A stretch of DNA of 64,000 nt from contig NZ_MBSS01000002.1 in the NCBI RefSeq assembly GCF_001695855.1, positions 111,327-175,326 of the forward strand, read 5' to 3'. Positions 36,199 through 44,334 of the stretch are shown here, one piece after another. Position 1 is the first letter of the stretch. Every line of letters begins with the position of its first letter. The translations under genes were made by a program, and so were the position numbers. This DNA comes from Ensifer sp. LC163 (GTDB taxonomy: Bacteria > Pseudomonadota > Alphaproteobacteria > Rhizobiales > Rhizobiaceae). A model generated the notes under the pieces. It made no database searches and had not been told where the DNA came from. It saw nothing but the letters and a program-made list of their open reading frames with translations.

Positions 36199-37367
36199 AA
36201 ATCAGAATGTCGCGAATGCCGCTCGGTGTTCTCACCGCGATGCTTCAGGCGGTCCTGCTCGTGGTCAGTGTTTGCATCGTCTATTTCGGCGTTATGTGGA
36301 TCGAGTCGGACCTCGAGGAGCGGATGCTGAAGAGGATGCCGCGCGGGGCGGCGCAGGCCTATACCGACATCAACGCCGGCCGCATGCCTGAAGAGGCGCA
36401 TCTTAGGGCGCTCTTGAGCACCATTCCGGAGATTGAGGAATGGGGCAACAGCGAGATCGATCTGTCGATCATCATCTTCGGTGCGATCGCTGCGGCAACC
36501 TGCAGCCTGATCGGCTATTGGCTGGCTCGCAAAATCAGCCGCCCGCTGGAACTGCTCGCCCAGGCAACCGTGGATCTGCGTGCTGGTGATTTCGCAGTCC
36601 GTGTCGGCTCCGTGCGAAAGGGGGCGAAGGAGGTGGCGACGTTGATCAAGACATTCGATGAACTGGCGGCTGAACTCGAAAGCATGGAAAGCCGCCTGCG
36701 CTTCAACACGATGGCAGTTGCACACGAACTGCGCACGCCCTTGACGATCCTGCAAGGCAATTTGCAGGGCATGGCCGATGGCGTCTTCCCGCTGGAGCAG
36801 GAGCGCGTGCGGCAACTCCTCGTGCAGGTGGAAGGGTTGTCCGCGCTGGTCGAGGACCTGCGCACCCTGTCGCTTGCAGCCGGCCAGAAACTCGTGACGC
36901 AGCGCAGCGCGGTCGATCTTTCTGCCGAGGCGACGCAGGTGCTCGGCGCATCCCGCACAATTCTGGCAGCCGCCGGCCTCTCGCTTGAGGCAGCACTTGA
37001 GCCGGCGGTCGTGTCTGGCGATTCGCAGCGCTTGCGCCAGGCCTTGCTTGCGCTCGTCGAAAACGCCTGTCGTTATGCGGCATCTGGCGGCGTGCTTCGC
37101 TGTGAGACCGGTGCGCGTGGTGCCGACGAGGCCTTCATCCGCGTGCTTGATCGCGGACCGGGGCTTCCGGACGATGTATCGACCCACTCGATCGACCTGT
37201 TCTGGCGTGGTGACGCGTCACGTTCGCGGGCTACCGGCGGGACAGGCCTTGGCCTCTCCGTCGTGCAGGCGATTGCCAGGGCCCATGGCGGCCGGCTGGA
37301 ATTCGGAGCGCGCCCCGGCGGCGGAGCGATGATCACCATAATGCTGCCGCGCGAAAGCGCCGCCTGA
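36195..37367 (+). CDS. Sensor histidine kinase partner of the OmpR-type regulator
   Basis: 390 residues. Membrane segments at about 15-35 and 89-108 enclose a short periplasmic sensor of about 55 residues; then HAMP (RKISRPLELLAQ), HisKA with phospho-acceptor His177 (AVAHELRTPLTIL), N-box Asn290 (VENACRY), G1 DRGPGLP and G2 GGTGLGLSVV. Translationally coupled to the regulator gene. The small sensor domain suggests a membrane or small-molecule signal. Confidence 0.92.
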   Translation: MKIRMSRMPLGVLTAMLQAVLLVVSVCIVYFGVMWIESDLEERMLKRMPRGAAQAYTDINAGRMPEEAHLRALLSTIPEIEEWGNSEIDLSIIIFGAIAAATCSLIGYWLARKISRPLELLAQATVDLRAGDFAVRVGSVRKGAKEVATLIKTFDELAAELESMESRLRFNTMAVAHELRTPLTILQGNLQGMADGVFPLEQERVRQLLVQVEGLSALVEDLRTLSLAAGQKLVTQRSAVDLSAEATQVLGASRTILAAAGLSLEAALEPAVVSGDSQRLRQALLALVENACRYAASGGVLRCETGARGADEAFIRVLDRGPGLPDDVSTHSIDLFWRGDASRSRATGGTGLGLSVVQAIARAHGGRLEFGARPGGGAMITIMLPRESAA

Positions 37368-37586
37368 ACACCACTGGCATCAGCTTGAACAGGGCCTGAT
37401 CGCGGCCTGTGCAGCGACGGTCCGCGAACCCTGTGGCCGTTTTGCGCGTGCGCGTAGACGGCTCTGCGGATTGCGCTCAATTCCCGATCACTTCTCCGCA
37501 TTCCCTTGACAAACAGCGGGCAAACCCAGCGGTGCCGGATATCCCGGCGATGCTTGGACAAGCATTTGCTTTCAAGGAATTACATC

Positions 37587-38591
37587 ATGTCCCTGGAAGG
37601 TCGTTTGCAGCAATACAGCGCTCGATCGGACTTGCCATCACTCCCTGACGAACGCGGAGAGAGGGTCGAAACCTTGCTGCCGTCCGTTGGCTTCGTCGCC
37701 GCCGCCAACATGCCAGCGCAGGATCGATCGGACCGGCGGATCCTGTGGCAGGTTCTCGAACTTGGCGGGCGGCTCACTTGGAAGCGCGCGGTCGTCTTCT
37801 CGATGCGCCTTGCCAGTCACCCGATGCTGACGACGCGTTGGCTCGCGTTTCTCGGCGCGTTTGGCGATCGCCACAAGTTGGGTCTTCCGCATGACGATCT
37901 CATCCGCAAATCGGTCCCGACATTTCTGCTGCATGGCGCTTCGTCCCGGCGTCGTCTCGAATTGTTGATGGACCACTTCGATGTCGCGAGCGAGGTTCTG
38001 TCGCGCCGGTCGCTGATGGCGCTCTGGCGCGGCACGCCGATGGAAATGGGCACGGTCGGAGGCCGTATTGAAAACTACCGCATCGAGTTGCTGCTGGCCG
38101 ACCATTGCGGCGGCCGCCATGAGGGTGCTTTCGCTATCCGGCTCAGCCGGCAAAGCGATCGCTGCGCACTTTGCACCGTCAGCTTTGCCTTCGTGCGCTG
38201 CGGCGAAGACGCCTATAGCCTGGCGATCGGCGGCATGCAGGGCCCGCGCGGCGGCGACGGGAAACGCGCGTTGATTACCGCGACCCGCGACCTTGGCGGC
38301 CTGCGGCCGAAAGATGCCGTTTTGCTCACGCTTCAGGGGCTCGCCTCCGAGGGCAACGCTTCGCACCTCTACGCCGTCTCCAACGACAAGCATGTGATCA
38401 ATCGTCGGCGGCGCAAGCGCCGCCGGATGATGGTCGCCGATCTTGATGCCTATTGGCGCGACAGGGGCGGCGAACCGTCCGATCCGTTTGGCTTCAGTCT
38501 CCCGATTGGTGATGGCCAGGCCAATGAGGACGGCAACAGGCGCGACCAGAGCAAACGTGCATTTCGCGACATCGGCGCGTGGTTCTACTGA
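37587..38591 (+). CDS. DUF535 (VirK/YbjX family) protein
   Basis: 334-residue protein of the VirK/YbjX family, whose members in enterobacteria contribute to lipid A or antimicrobial-peptide resistance. Recognised from the C-terminal half: FVRCGEDAYSLAIGGMQGP, GLRPKDAVLLTLQGLA, LYAVSNDKHVINRRRRKRRRM and DLDAYWRDRGG. ATG at 37587 has AAGGAA upstream. It lies 219 bases after the two-component system on the same strand, which makes it a candidate target of that system. Confidence 0.85.
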   Translation: MSLEGRLQQYSARSDLPSLPDERGERVETLLPSVGFVAAANMPAQDRSDRRILWQVLELGGRLTWKRAVVFSMRLASHPMLTTRWLAFLGAFGDRHKLGLPHDDLIRKSVPTFLLHGASSRRRLELLMDHFDVASEVLSRRSLMALWRGTPMEMGTVGGRIENYRIELLLADHCGGRHEGAFAIRLSRQSDRCALCTVSFAFVRCGEDAYSLAIGGMQGPRGGDGKRALITATRDLGGLRPKDAVLLTLQGLASEGNASHLYAVSNDKHVINRRRRKRRRMMVADLDAYWRDRGGEPSDPFGFSLPIGDGQANEDGNRRDQSKRAFRDIGAWFY

Positions 38592-38676
38592 CCGCCGGCG
38601 CATGATCGGCCATTTCCTTGGGTCGGCTGACGGAGTGTGTCATGACAGCACTACGCCAAGTTGCGCGTTGCAAGTT

Positions 38677-39132
38677 ATGTTATGGGCGAATCGAATCTGC
38701 AACTGGAGGCAAAGCGTAACGAGAGCCGTCGCCAAGGGGACGAAATCCCATACTGGTGGATGCCTTTGCGGGGCAATCCGTTTTGAGGCACAAGGGCCGG
38801 CCGGGAAGCCGCACACGTGCTCCTGCAAACTTTGCCAGCGGCATTCGGGTGCGCTGACCGTCGCCTGGGTCGAATTTCCAAAGGAGGCTGTTGCCTGGAT
38901 CGGACCGGGTGGTGCACCCTCGACCTATCGCTCCTCGGACTATTCCAGCCGGGCCTTCTGCGGCACGTGCGGCGGCACGATCGGTGCTATCGATGATGCA
39001 CCTGTCGTGGCTCTGGTTCTTGGCGGTTTCGACAAGACCAGTGCGGCAGATTTGATCCCGGTGTCGCACAGCTACCGTGGCGGACGCCCGAAATGGTGGC
39101 ATGTCGAATGCGTCAAGCCGACGGCTGAATAG
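38677..39132 (+). CDS. GFA-family (glutathione-dependent formaldehyde-activating enzyme-like) zinc protein
   Basis: About 151 residues with the GFA/CENP-V zinc ligands: GGCLCGAIRF, CSCKLCQRHSGAL and AFCGTCGGTI. Family members bind zinc and sometimes glutathione; few have a proven activity. The N-terminal start is uncertain: ATG at 38677 is the nearest one, but no strong ribosome site is seen and the conserved part begins 28 residues later. Stands alone between the DUF535 and LysE genes. Confidence 0.82.
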   Translation: MLWANRICNWRQSVTRAVAKGTKSHTGGCLCGAIRFEAQGPAGKPHTCSCKLCQRHSGALTVAWVEFPKEAVAWIGPGGAPSTYRSSDYSSRAFCGTCGGTIGAIDDAPVVALVLGGFDKTSAADLIPVSHSYRGGRPKWWHVECVKPTAE

Positions 39133-39182
39133 CCGCTGGCGATTGATGACCCGGACCTTTCGCGCGGCCCCGGTGCCGACGT

Positions 39183-39806
39183 TTAGAACAGGTTCGCCAC
39201 AACCGAGCCGATGGCAATGGTGCCGAACGCAATCAGGACGAGGCCCGAAAGGCGCGACACCCAGGTGACAAAACTGTCAGGCAGGCGCGTGCGGGCAAGA
39301 GCCACCCCGCCGCTCAAAAGCATCCACCAGGCAAGCGAGCCGAGGAATACGCCGGCAACGACAATGGCGGCGTTGCCTATCCCGCCGGTCTTCGCCAGGC
39401 CGAGGACGGCAAAGAACGCGGCAAAGGACAGGATCGTCAGCGGGTTGGCGATCGTCAGCAGGAACGTTGCTGCGGTCGTCTGGATGAGATCGCGCGCACC
39501 AACCTGTGCTGCGGCCGCGACCGGGCTCGGTTGAAGCCCTCGCCAGCCAAGCCAGATCATGAAGGCGCCGCCGAGCAGGCTGAGTGGCGTCGACACCATG
39601 GCGAGCATGGTCGCAAAGGCGGCAAATCCGGCGGCCGCAAGCAGTGCGTAACTGGCATCGGCAAGTGCCGTCCCCAATCCGCCGGCGACGCCGGCCCAGA
39701 AGCCACGCTCGAGCGTGCGGTTGATGCACAGCGCGCCGATCGGGCCGAGAGGGGCGGCGATGGCCAGGCCGAGCAGTAGGCCTTTTCCAAACAACAATGC
39801 AGACAT
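39183..39806 (-). CDS. LysE/RhtB-family amino-acid exporter
   Basis: Inner-membrane exporter of 207 residues with six helices and the family N-terminal motif GLAIAAPLGPIGALCINRTL followed by GFWAGVAGGLGTALADASYA. Exports a basic or neutral amino acid. It lies 3 bases after the Lrp-type regulator gene, so it is almost surely its target, as in other lysE/lysG and lrp/lysE pairs. Confidence 0.92.
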   Translation of the reverse strand: MSALLFGKGLLLGLAIAAPLGPIGALCINRTLERGFWAGVAGGLGTALADASYALLAAAGFAAFATMLAMVSTPLSLLGGAFMIWLGWRGLQPSPVAAAAQVGARDLIQTTAATFLLTIANPLTILSFAAFFAVLGLAKTGGIGNAAIVVAGVFLGSLAWWMLLSGGVALARTRLPDSFVTWVSRLSGLVLIAFGTIAIGSVVANLF

Positions 39807-39809
39807 CGC

Positions 39810-40259
39810 TCAGCGCTCCGGGCTGGTGAACTGGGTTTCCCTGACGGTCGACAAGGCAATCACGGTCTCGCTTCGGGCGAGAAAACGTCGGCGCTTGAGC
39901 TCTGCCAGGAAAGGCTCGATATCGCCGAGGGATGGCATGCGCACCTTGACGCAATAGGACCAGGCGCCGGTGACGTGATGGCACTCGGCGACCGCGGGAT
40001 GATCGGCCATGAAGGTGCGAAACGCGGCCTCATCCGCATCGGGCGAAAGGCCAACCCAGACAAAGGCGAGCACGTCGAGCCCGAGCGCGCGATGGTCGGC
40101 ATCGATGGTGAAACGGCGGATCACGCCGCTTGCGACGAGCCGGCGAATGCGTTCGTTGACGGAGGAGGGCGACAGCTCCACGGCCGCACCGATATCGGTC
40201 AATGACCGGCGGGCGTCCTGCGCCAGGATCCCAATGATTTTTCTGTCTATCTCATCCAT
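39810..40259 (-). CDS. Lrp/AsnC-family regulator
   Basis: 149 residues: helix-turn-helix (DEIDRKIIGILAQDARRSLTDIGAAVELSPSSVNERIRRL) and RAM ligand-binding domain (VAECHHVTGAWSYCVKVRM). ATG at 40259 begins the standard N-terminus; a longer frame to 40304 is hydrophobic and unlike the family. Controls the LysE exporter downstream, probably with an amino acid as effector. Confidence 0.92.
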   Translation of the reverse strand: MDEIDRKIIGILAQDARRSLTDIGAAVELSPSSVNERIRRLVASGVIRRFTIDADHRALGLDVLAFVWVGLSPDADEAAFRTFMADHPAVAECHHVTGAWSYCVKVRMPSLGDIEPFLAELKRRRFLARSETVIALSTVRETQFTSPER

Positions 40260-40309
40260 TTCCAATGAATACGTGGAAAATAACAAAACGTACAGCAAAA
40301 TCATTGGAA
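40260..40309. promoter_or_regulatory. Inverted repeat upstream of the Lrp gene
   Basis: TTCCAATGA (40260-40268) and TCATTGGAA (40301-40309) are perfect nine-base complements with 32 bases between them, about three DNA turns. They flank the promoter region of the Lrp gene and fit a wrapped-dimer Lrp autoregulatory site. Confidence 0.5.
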
Positions 40310-40344
40310 GGAATTTGGTGTAGCCGAAAAATCGACGGTGTCGC

Positions 40345-41403
40345 TCAGTCGATATCCCTAAGGGCGTCGAGCGGGCCGGTCAGCGCCGTGCGCGGCTGGA
40401 CGAGTTCGGGACTGATCAGGTGAATGCGGGGCTGCGGCCGCCCCTCCTCGATCACCTCGAACGCCTTGGTGATCATGCCCTCGACATCCTGCCTGATCAT
40501 GATGACCGGGAAGGGCAGGAACGAGGCGAAGGGGTCGTAGTCGTAGCAGCCGACGACGAGATCGGCGAAGTTCTCGTGCGGGTGGCCGGCCATGAAGCGC
40601 AGCAGTCCCTCGAAGTTGATCGAGGAGTTGACGAACAGGCCGCGCGGCAGCTTGCCGTGTTTCTCGTAGAAGGCTTCGAAAGCAAGCCTTGCATTGTTGG
40701 GAGCGTAGCCGGTCGGCTGGATGCAGCCGTCCGGATCGTCTCCCAGAAGCTCGCGCTTCACGGCGCGGAAGCCGCGGATACGCTCCCGGCTGGCGTGGTC
40801 GTCGCGACCGCCGAAGAGGTAGAGTTCGTCCGGCCGAAGCGGCTGATCCGCCGGAAAATGGCGGATGATCGCTTCTGTCAACATCCGGCCGCCTTCGTAG
40901 TTGTCGCTGATGACGGACGGAACCTTGGTGCCCGGTAGGTCGATATTGATGTGCTTCAGGCCGACGGTCTCGCAGACCTCGTGCACGCCGTCCGGGTCGG
41001 TCGCGCCGCAGATGAACAGCTCGTCGATCGAATAGGAGATCAGCGTTTCGGCGGTCTTGCGCTCCTCTTCCGGGTCACGGCTGGCGCTGACGACGATCGG
41101 GCATTGCCCCTTGCTCCTGACGTGCGCCTCGAAGGTCTGTGCCATCGAGGAGAAGTAGCGGTTGTCGTGGACGGGCAGCAGCAGGCCGATCAGGCCGGAG
41201 CGGGAACTGCGTAATCCGCGCGCCTGACGGTTGGCGGTATATTGGTGGGTTTCCGCCAGGTCCCGGATCAGCGCCGCCGTGCTCTCCTTGATCCGCCGCT
41301 TCTGCCAGGTGCCATTCAGAACCGCACTCACGGTTGAAGGCGAGCTGCCGGATAGCACCGACAAGTCGTAGATCGTCGCCTTCTTCTTGCTGCTCTTCGT
41401 CAT
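40345..41403 (-). CDS. LacI-family regulator of the ketose/polyol pathway
   Basis: 352 residues: an N-terminal helix-turn-helix (ATIYDLSVLSGSSPSTVSAVLNGTWQKRRIKEST), a hinge, and an effector-binding domain (VVGCYDYDPFASFLPFPV near the C-terminus). Divergent from the ABC receptor gene at 41646, with a strong operator palindrome between them. It should repress the 41646-50061 genes in the absence of their sugar. Confidence 0.92.
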   Translation of the reverse strand: MTKSSKKKATIYDLSVLSGSSPSTVSAVLNGTWQKRRIKESTAALIRDLAETHQYTANRQARGLRSSRSGLIGLLLPVHDNRYFSSMAQTFEAHVRSKGQCPIVVSASRDPEEERKTAETLISYSIDELFICGATDPDGVHEVCETVGLKHINIDLPGTKVPSVISDNYEGGRMLTEAIIRHFPADQPLRPDELYLFGGRDDHASRERIRGFRAVKRELLGDDPDGCIQPTGYAPNNARLAFEAFYEKHGKLPRGLFVNSSINFEGLLRFMAGHPHENFADLVVGCYDYDPFASFLPFPVIMIRQDVEGMITKAFEVIEEGRPQPRIHLISPELVQPRTALTGPLDALRDID

Positions 41404-41441
41404 CCACGTGCCTCCCTCATCGTCTTAGTGCCGATTTCCCC

Positions 41442-41470
41442 TTGACGAAAGATTAAGTCTGCACAATAGT
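41442..41470 (+). promoter_or_regulatory. Sigma-70 type promoter of the ketose operon
   Basis: -35 TTGACG (41442-41447) and -10 AATAGT (41465-41470) with a 17-base spacer; five of six and four of six consensus matches. The LacI operator begins two bases after the -10 hexamer, an ideal place for repression. The receptor start is about 175 bases downstream. Confidence 0.55.
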
Positions 41471-41471
41471 C

Positions 41472-41493
41472 TTTGCACCATCGATTGTGCAAA
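41472..41493. promoter_or_regulatory. LacI-family operator in the ketose operon promoter
   Basis: A 22-base palindrome: arms TTTGCAC and GTGCAAA around a central ATCGAT, matching at 20 of 22 positions. The 12-base word ATCGATTGTGCA is repeated at 41480-41491 and 41502-41513, and its inverted core TGCACAAT occurs at 41460-41467 across the -10, giving three half-sites in 54 bases. Confidence 0.75.
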
Positions 41494-41645
41494 CAAGAAA
41501 TATCGATTGTGCATGCGATGGGCCGTCTGAGGAGGCGGCGATCAGGGAGGCGGGAATTCGTTCCCTGCCAGTTGCGATTTGAAACTGGAGGCCGGCGCTT
41601 TTGCAGCCGGGCGTGTTCCCCGTGGGGAACGAGTGGAGGAGAGAC

Positions 41646-42638
41646 ATGATCAAGAAAATTCTGGTCGCCGCTCTGGCGACATCGCTGTCGCTTGCCGGTG
41701 CGGCTGCCGCATTCGCTCAGGATGCCGGAAAGGTCGGCGTCGTGGTCAAGATCGGCGGTATTCCTTGGTTCAATGCCATGGAGGCCGGCATCAAGGAGCG
41801 TGGCCAAAAGCTCGGCCTCGACGCCTTCATGGTCGGCCCGACGAGCGCCGATCCGGCGCTGCAGGTGCGCGCCATCGAGGATCTGATCGCCCAGGGCGTG
41901 AAGGTCATCGGCGTCGTGCCCAACGATGCCAAGGTTCTGGAACCGGTTCTGACCAAGGCGAAGGAAAAGGGCATCATTGTCATCACCCATGAATCGCCGA
42001 GCCAGAAGGGCGCCGATTGGGACTTTGAGCTGGCGTCTTCGACCGGCTTCGGTGAGGCGCACGGCAAGCTGCTTGCCGAGAAAATGGGCGGCAAGGGCGA
42101 ATATGCCGTCTTCGTCGGCTCCTTGACCGTGCCGCTGCACAATGCCTGGGCCGATGCGGCGATCGCTTACATCAAGAAGAACCACTCGGATATGACTTTG
42201 GTCGGCGAACGCTACGGCGTTGCCGAAGACGTCGACAAGAGCCGCTCGACCGCGCTCGATCTGATCTCGGCCCATCCGAACCTGAGGGGCTTCCTTGCTT
42301 TCGGTAGCCAGGGACCGATCGGGGCAGGGCGTGCCGTGGAAGAGCGCCGCAAGGTCGGTGAGATCTTCGTGCTCGGCCCGTTCTCGCCGGGCCAGGGACA
42401 GAAGCTGGTGAAGTCGGATGCGATCTCCGGCGGCTTCATGTGGAATCCGAAGCAGGCGGGCGAGGTGTTCGTGACGCTCGCCGACAAGTTGATGAAGGGT
42501 GAGGAAGTCAAGGACGGCGACGAGATCGAAGGTCTCGGCAAGGTCAAGCCGGACTTCGAAAACCGCAACATCATCGTCGATCAGCTGGTGCCGATCAACA
42601 AGGATACGGTCGCGGACCTCGCGGCCATGGGGCTCTGA
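41646..42638 (+). CDS. Sugar-binding receptor of a ribose-class ABC importer (SBP-2b)
   Basis: Periplasmic receptor of 330 residues; signal peptide about 1-25 (AAAFAQ-DAGKVG). ATG at 41646 follows GGAGGAGAG. It resembles the rhamnose/autoinducer-2 branch of the ribose-type receptors (VVVKIGGIPWFNAMEAGIKE). Of the AI-2 ligand residues known in LsrB, the first lysine is present but the Asp-Gln pair is replaced (TVPLHNAW) and the P-x-A site reads FGS, so AI-2 is unlikely. Cargo is probably a ketose or pentitol handled by the downstream enzymes. Confidence 0.88.
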   Translation: MIKKILVAALATSLSLAGAAAAFAQDAGKVGVVVKIGGIPWFNAMEAGIKERGQKLGLDAFMVGPTSADPALQVRAIEDLIAQGVKVIGVVPNDAKVLEPVLTKAKEKGIIVITHESPSQKGADWDFELASSTGFGEAHGKLLAEKMGGKGEYAVFVGSLTVPLHNAWADAAIAYIKKNHSDMTLVGERYGVAEDVDKSRSTALDLISAHPNLRGFLAFGSQGPIGAGRAVEERRKVGEIFVLGPFSPGQGQKLVKSDAISGGFMWNPKQAGEVFVTLADKLMKGEEVKDGDEIEGLGKVKPDFENRNIIVDQLVPINKDTVADLAAMGL

Positions 42639-42640
42639 TC

Positions 42641-42744
42641 CGCTGCAGCGCCGCGCGTCAGTCCGGCGCGCAATGTCTGCTGTAGCACTTTGAACTGCTG
42701 CATGTCGTCTCCCTGGATCAGCGACGCTCCAAGGCAACATGCAG
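42641..42744. repeat. RIME1-like intergenic mosaic element, copy B
   Basis: 104 bases starting two bases after the receptor stop. It matches copy A at 28523 over the blocks CAGCGCCGCGCGTCAG and TGCTGCAT...TCTCCCT, and has the same two-palindrome plan (CTGCATGT with ACATGCAG; GCGCG with CGCGC). It sits inside an operon, between the receptor and ATPase genes, where its hairpins could reduce read-through. Confidence 0.78.
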
Positions 42745-42819
42745 TGGGTTCTCCCGGCTGCTGGGCCGGCTTCGGCCGGCCTGGCAAGTCCCTTCAAAAC
42801 GGTATTCGGGCACACGTTC

Positions 42820-44334
42820 ATGCACCAGCTTGCGATTGCGGGAGGCAGCGAAAAGCCGCTTCTGTCCCTGCACGACATCAACATGACCTTCGGTGGCGTC
42901 AAGGCGCTCAGGAATGTGAGCTTCGACGTCCGCCCGGGCGAGGTTCATTGCCTTGCCGGCGAAAACGGCTGCGGCAAGAGCACGCTGATCAAGATCATCA
43001 CCGGCGTCTACCGCCCGGCCGATGGCGCCTCGATCGAATATGACGGCGAGACCTATTCGCACATGTCGCCGGTCACTGCACACGATCGCGGCATCCAGGT
43101 CATCTGGCAGGACCTGGCGCTTTTCCCGGAAATGAGCGTGGCTGAAAACATTGCCTTCCAGACCGTCCTCGGCCGCTGGCCGAAGCTGGTGGATTACGGC
43201 CGCATGCGAAAGATCGCGACGGAAGCGCTTGAGCGCCTCGGCATCACGCTCGACGTCGACCTGCCGCTCAAGGAATATGCGATCGCCCAGCGCCAGATCG
43301 TGGCGATCGCCCGCGCGCTTGTCGGCGAAGCGAAGCTCGTTTTCATGGATGAGCCGACCGCGTCGCTGACCCAGTCGGAAACCGACCATCTGCTCGACAT
43401 CGTCCGCGGCCTTTCGGCCGCCGCCGTCGCCGTGGTCTTCGTCAGCCACCGCCTTGCGGAAGTGCTGGAAATTTCAAGCCGCATCACCGTGCTGCGCGAC
43501 GGCGCGCTGGTCGGCGTCTACCCCGCAGCCGGCATGACGCAATCGCGCATCACCGAGCTGATGACCGGAAAGATCTTCGACCAGCAGGTCCGCGCCAAAT
43601 CCAGGCAGGATCAGCCTGTGGTGCTCGAGGTAAAGGGTTTGAGCCGGCCCGGCCAGTTCGACGACATATCGCTGACCGTCAGGCGCGGCGAGACGCTGGG
43701 CATTACCGGTCTTCTCGGTGCCGGCAGAACCGAACTCGCGCAGACGCTTTTCGGCATGCTGCAACCGGCGGCCGGTACGATCATGCTCGACGGCAAGCCG
43801 GTCCGTTTCTCCTCCAACCGCGATGCCATCAAGGCGGGTGTCGCCTATCTCTCCGAGGACCGCCTGTCGCTCGGCCTGATCCAGCCACAGTCGATCTCCG
43901 ACAATCTGGTCATCAGCTCGCTTGGCAAGGTCGCTTCGGGCGGATTCCTGTCGGATGAGCGCAAGCGCAAGCTCGTTGCCGGATGGATCGCCGATCTCGG
44001 TGTGAAGATCGGCCTGCAGGGCGACGCGATCTCCACCCTTTCCGGCGGCAACCAGCAGCGCATCGCCATCGCCAAGTGGCTTGCGACCGACCCGAAGCTG
44101 TTGATCCTCGACGCGCCCACGGTCGGCGTCGACGTTGGCGCGCGTGCCGGCATCTTCGACATCGTCGCCAAGCTCGCCGACGCCGGGCTTGCCATCATTC
44201 TGATCTCTGACGAGGTCCCCGAGGTCTATTTCAATGCCGATCGCGTCCTGCACATGGCGCAGGGCCGCATGATCGGCAGCTACGATCCCCGCAGCGCTTC
44301 GCTCGCCGAAATCGAGGGAGCGGTCTATGCGTAG
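42820..44334 (+). CDS. Sugar ABC importer ATPase, two tandem nucleotide-binding domains
   Basis: 504 residues, RbsA/XylG type. Domain 1 has Walker A GENGCGKST and Walker B LVFMDEPTASL; domain 2 has the typical degenerate Walker A GLLGAGRTE, signature LSGGNQQRIAIAKWLA and Walker B LLILDAPTVGVDVGA. ATG at 42820 is used because the longer frame to 42739 begins inside the mosaic element; the ribosome site is weak. It overlaps the next permease gene by eight bases. Confidence 0.92.
   Translation: MHQLAIAGGSEKPLLSLHDINMTFGGVKALRNVSFDVRPGEVHCLAGENGCGKSTLIKIITGVYRPADGASIEYDGETYSHMSPVTAHDRGIQVIWQDLALFPEMSVAENIAFQTVLGRWPKLVDYGRMRKIATEALERLGITLDVDLPLKEYAIAQRQIVAIARALVGEAKLVFMDEPTASLTQSETDHLLDIVRGLSAAAVAVVFVSHRLAEVLEISSRITVLRDGALVGVYPAAGMTQSRITELMTGKIFDQQVRAKSRQDQPVVLEVKGLSRPGQFDDISLTVRRGETLGITGLLGAGRTELAQTLFGMLQPAAGTIMLDGKPVRFSSNRDAIKAGVAYLSEDRLSLGLIQPQSISDNLVISSLGKVASGGFLSDERKRKLVAGWIADLGVKIGLQGDAISTLSGGNQQRIAIAKWLATDPKLLILDAPTVGVDVGARAGIFDIVAKLADAGLAIILISDEVPEVYFNADRVLHMAQGRMIGSYDPRSASLAEIEGAVYA

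Noticed and set aside
41646..42638. Autoinducer-2 (LsrB-type) receptor
   Set aside because: The general family is close, but the Asp-Gln pair and the P-x-A site that bind AI-2 are replaced (TVPLHNAW; FGS), and no LsrF, LsrG or LsrK partner is seen.
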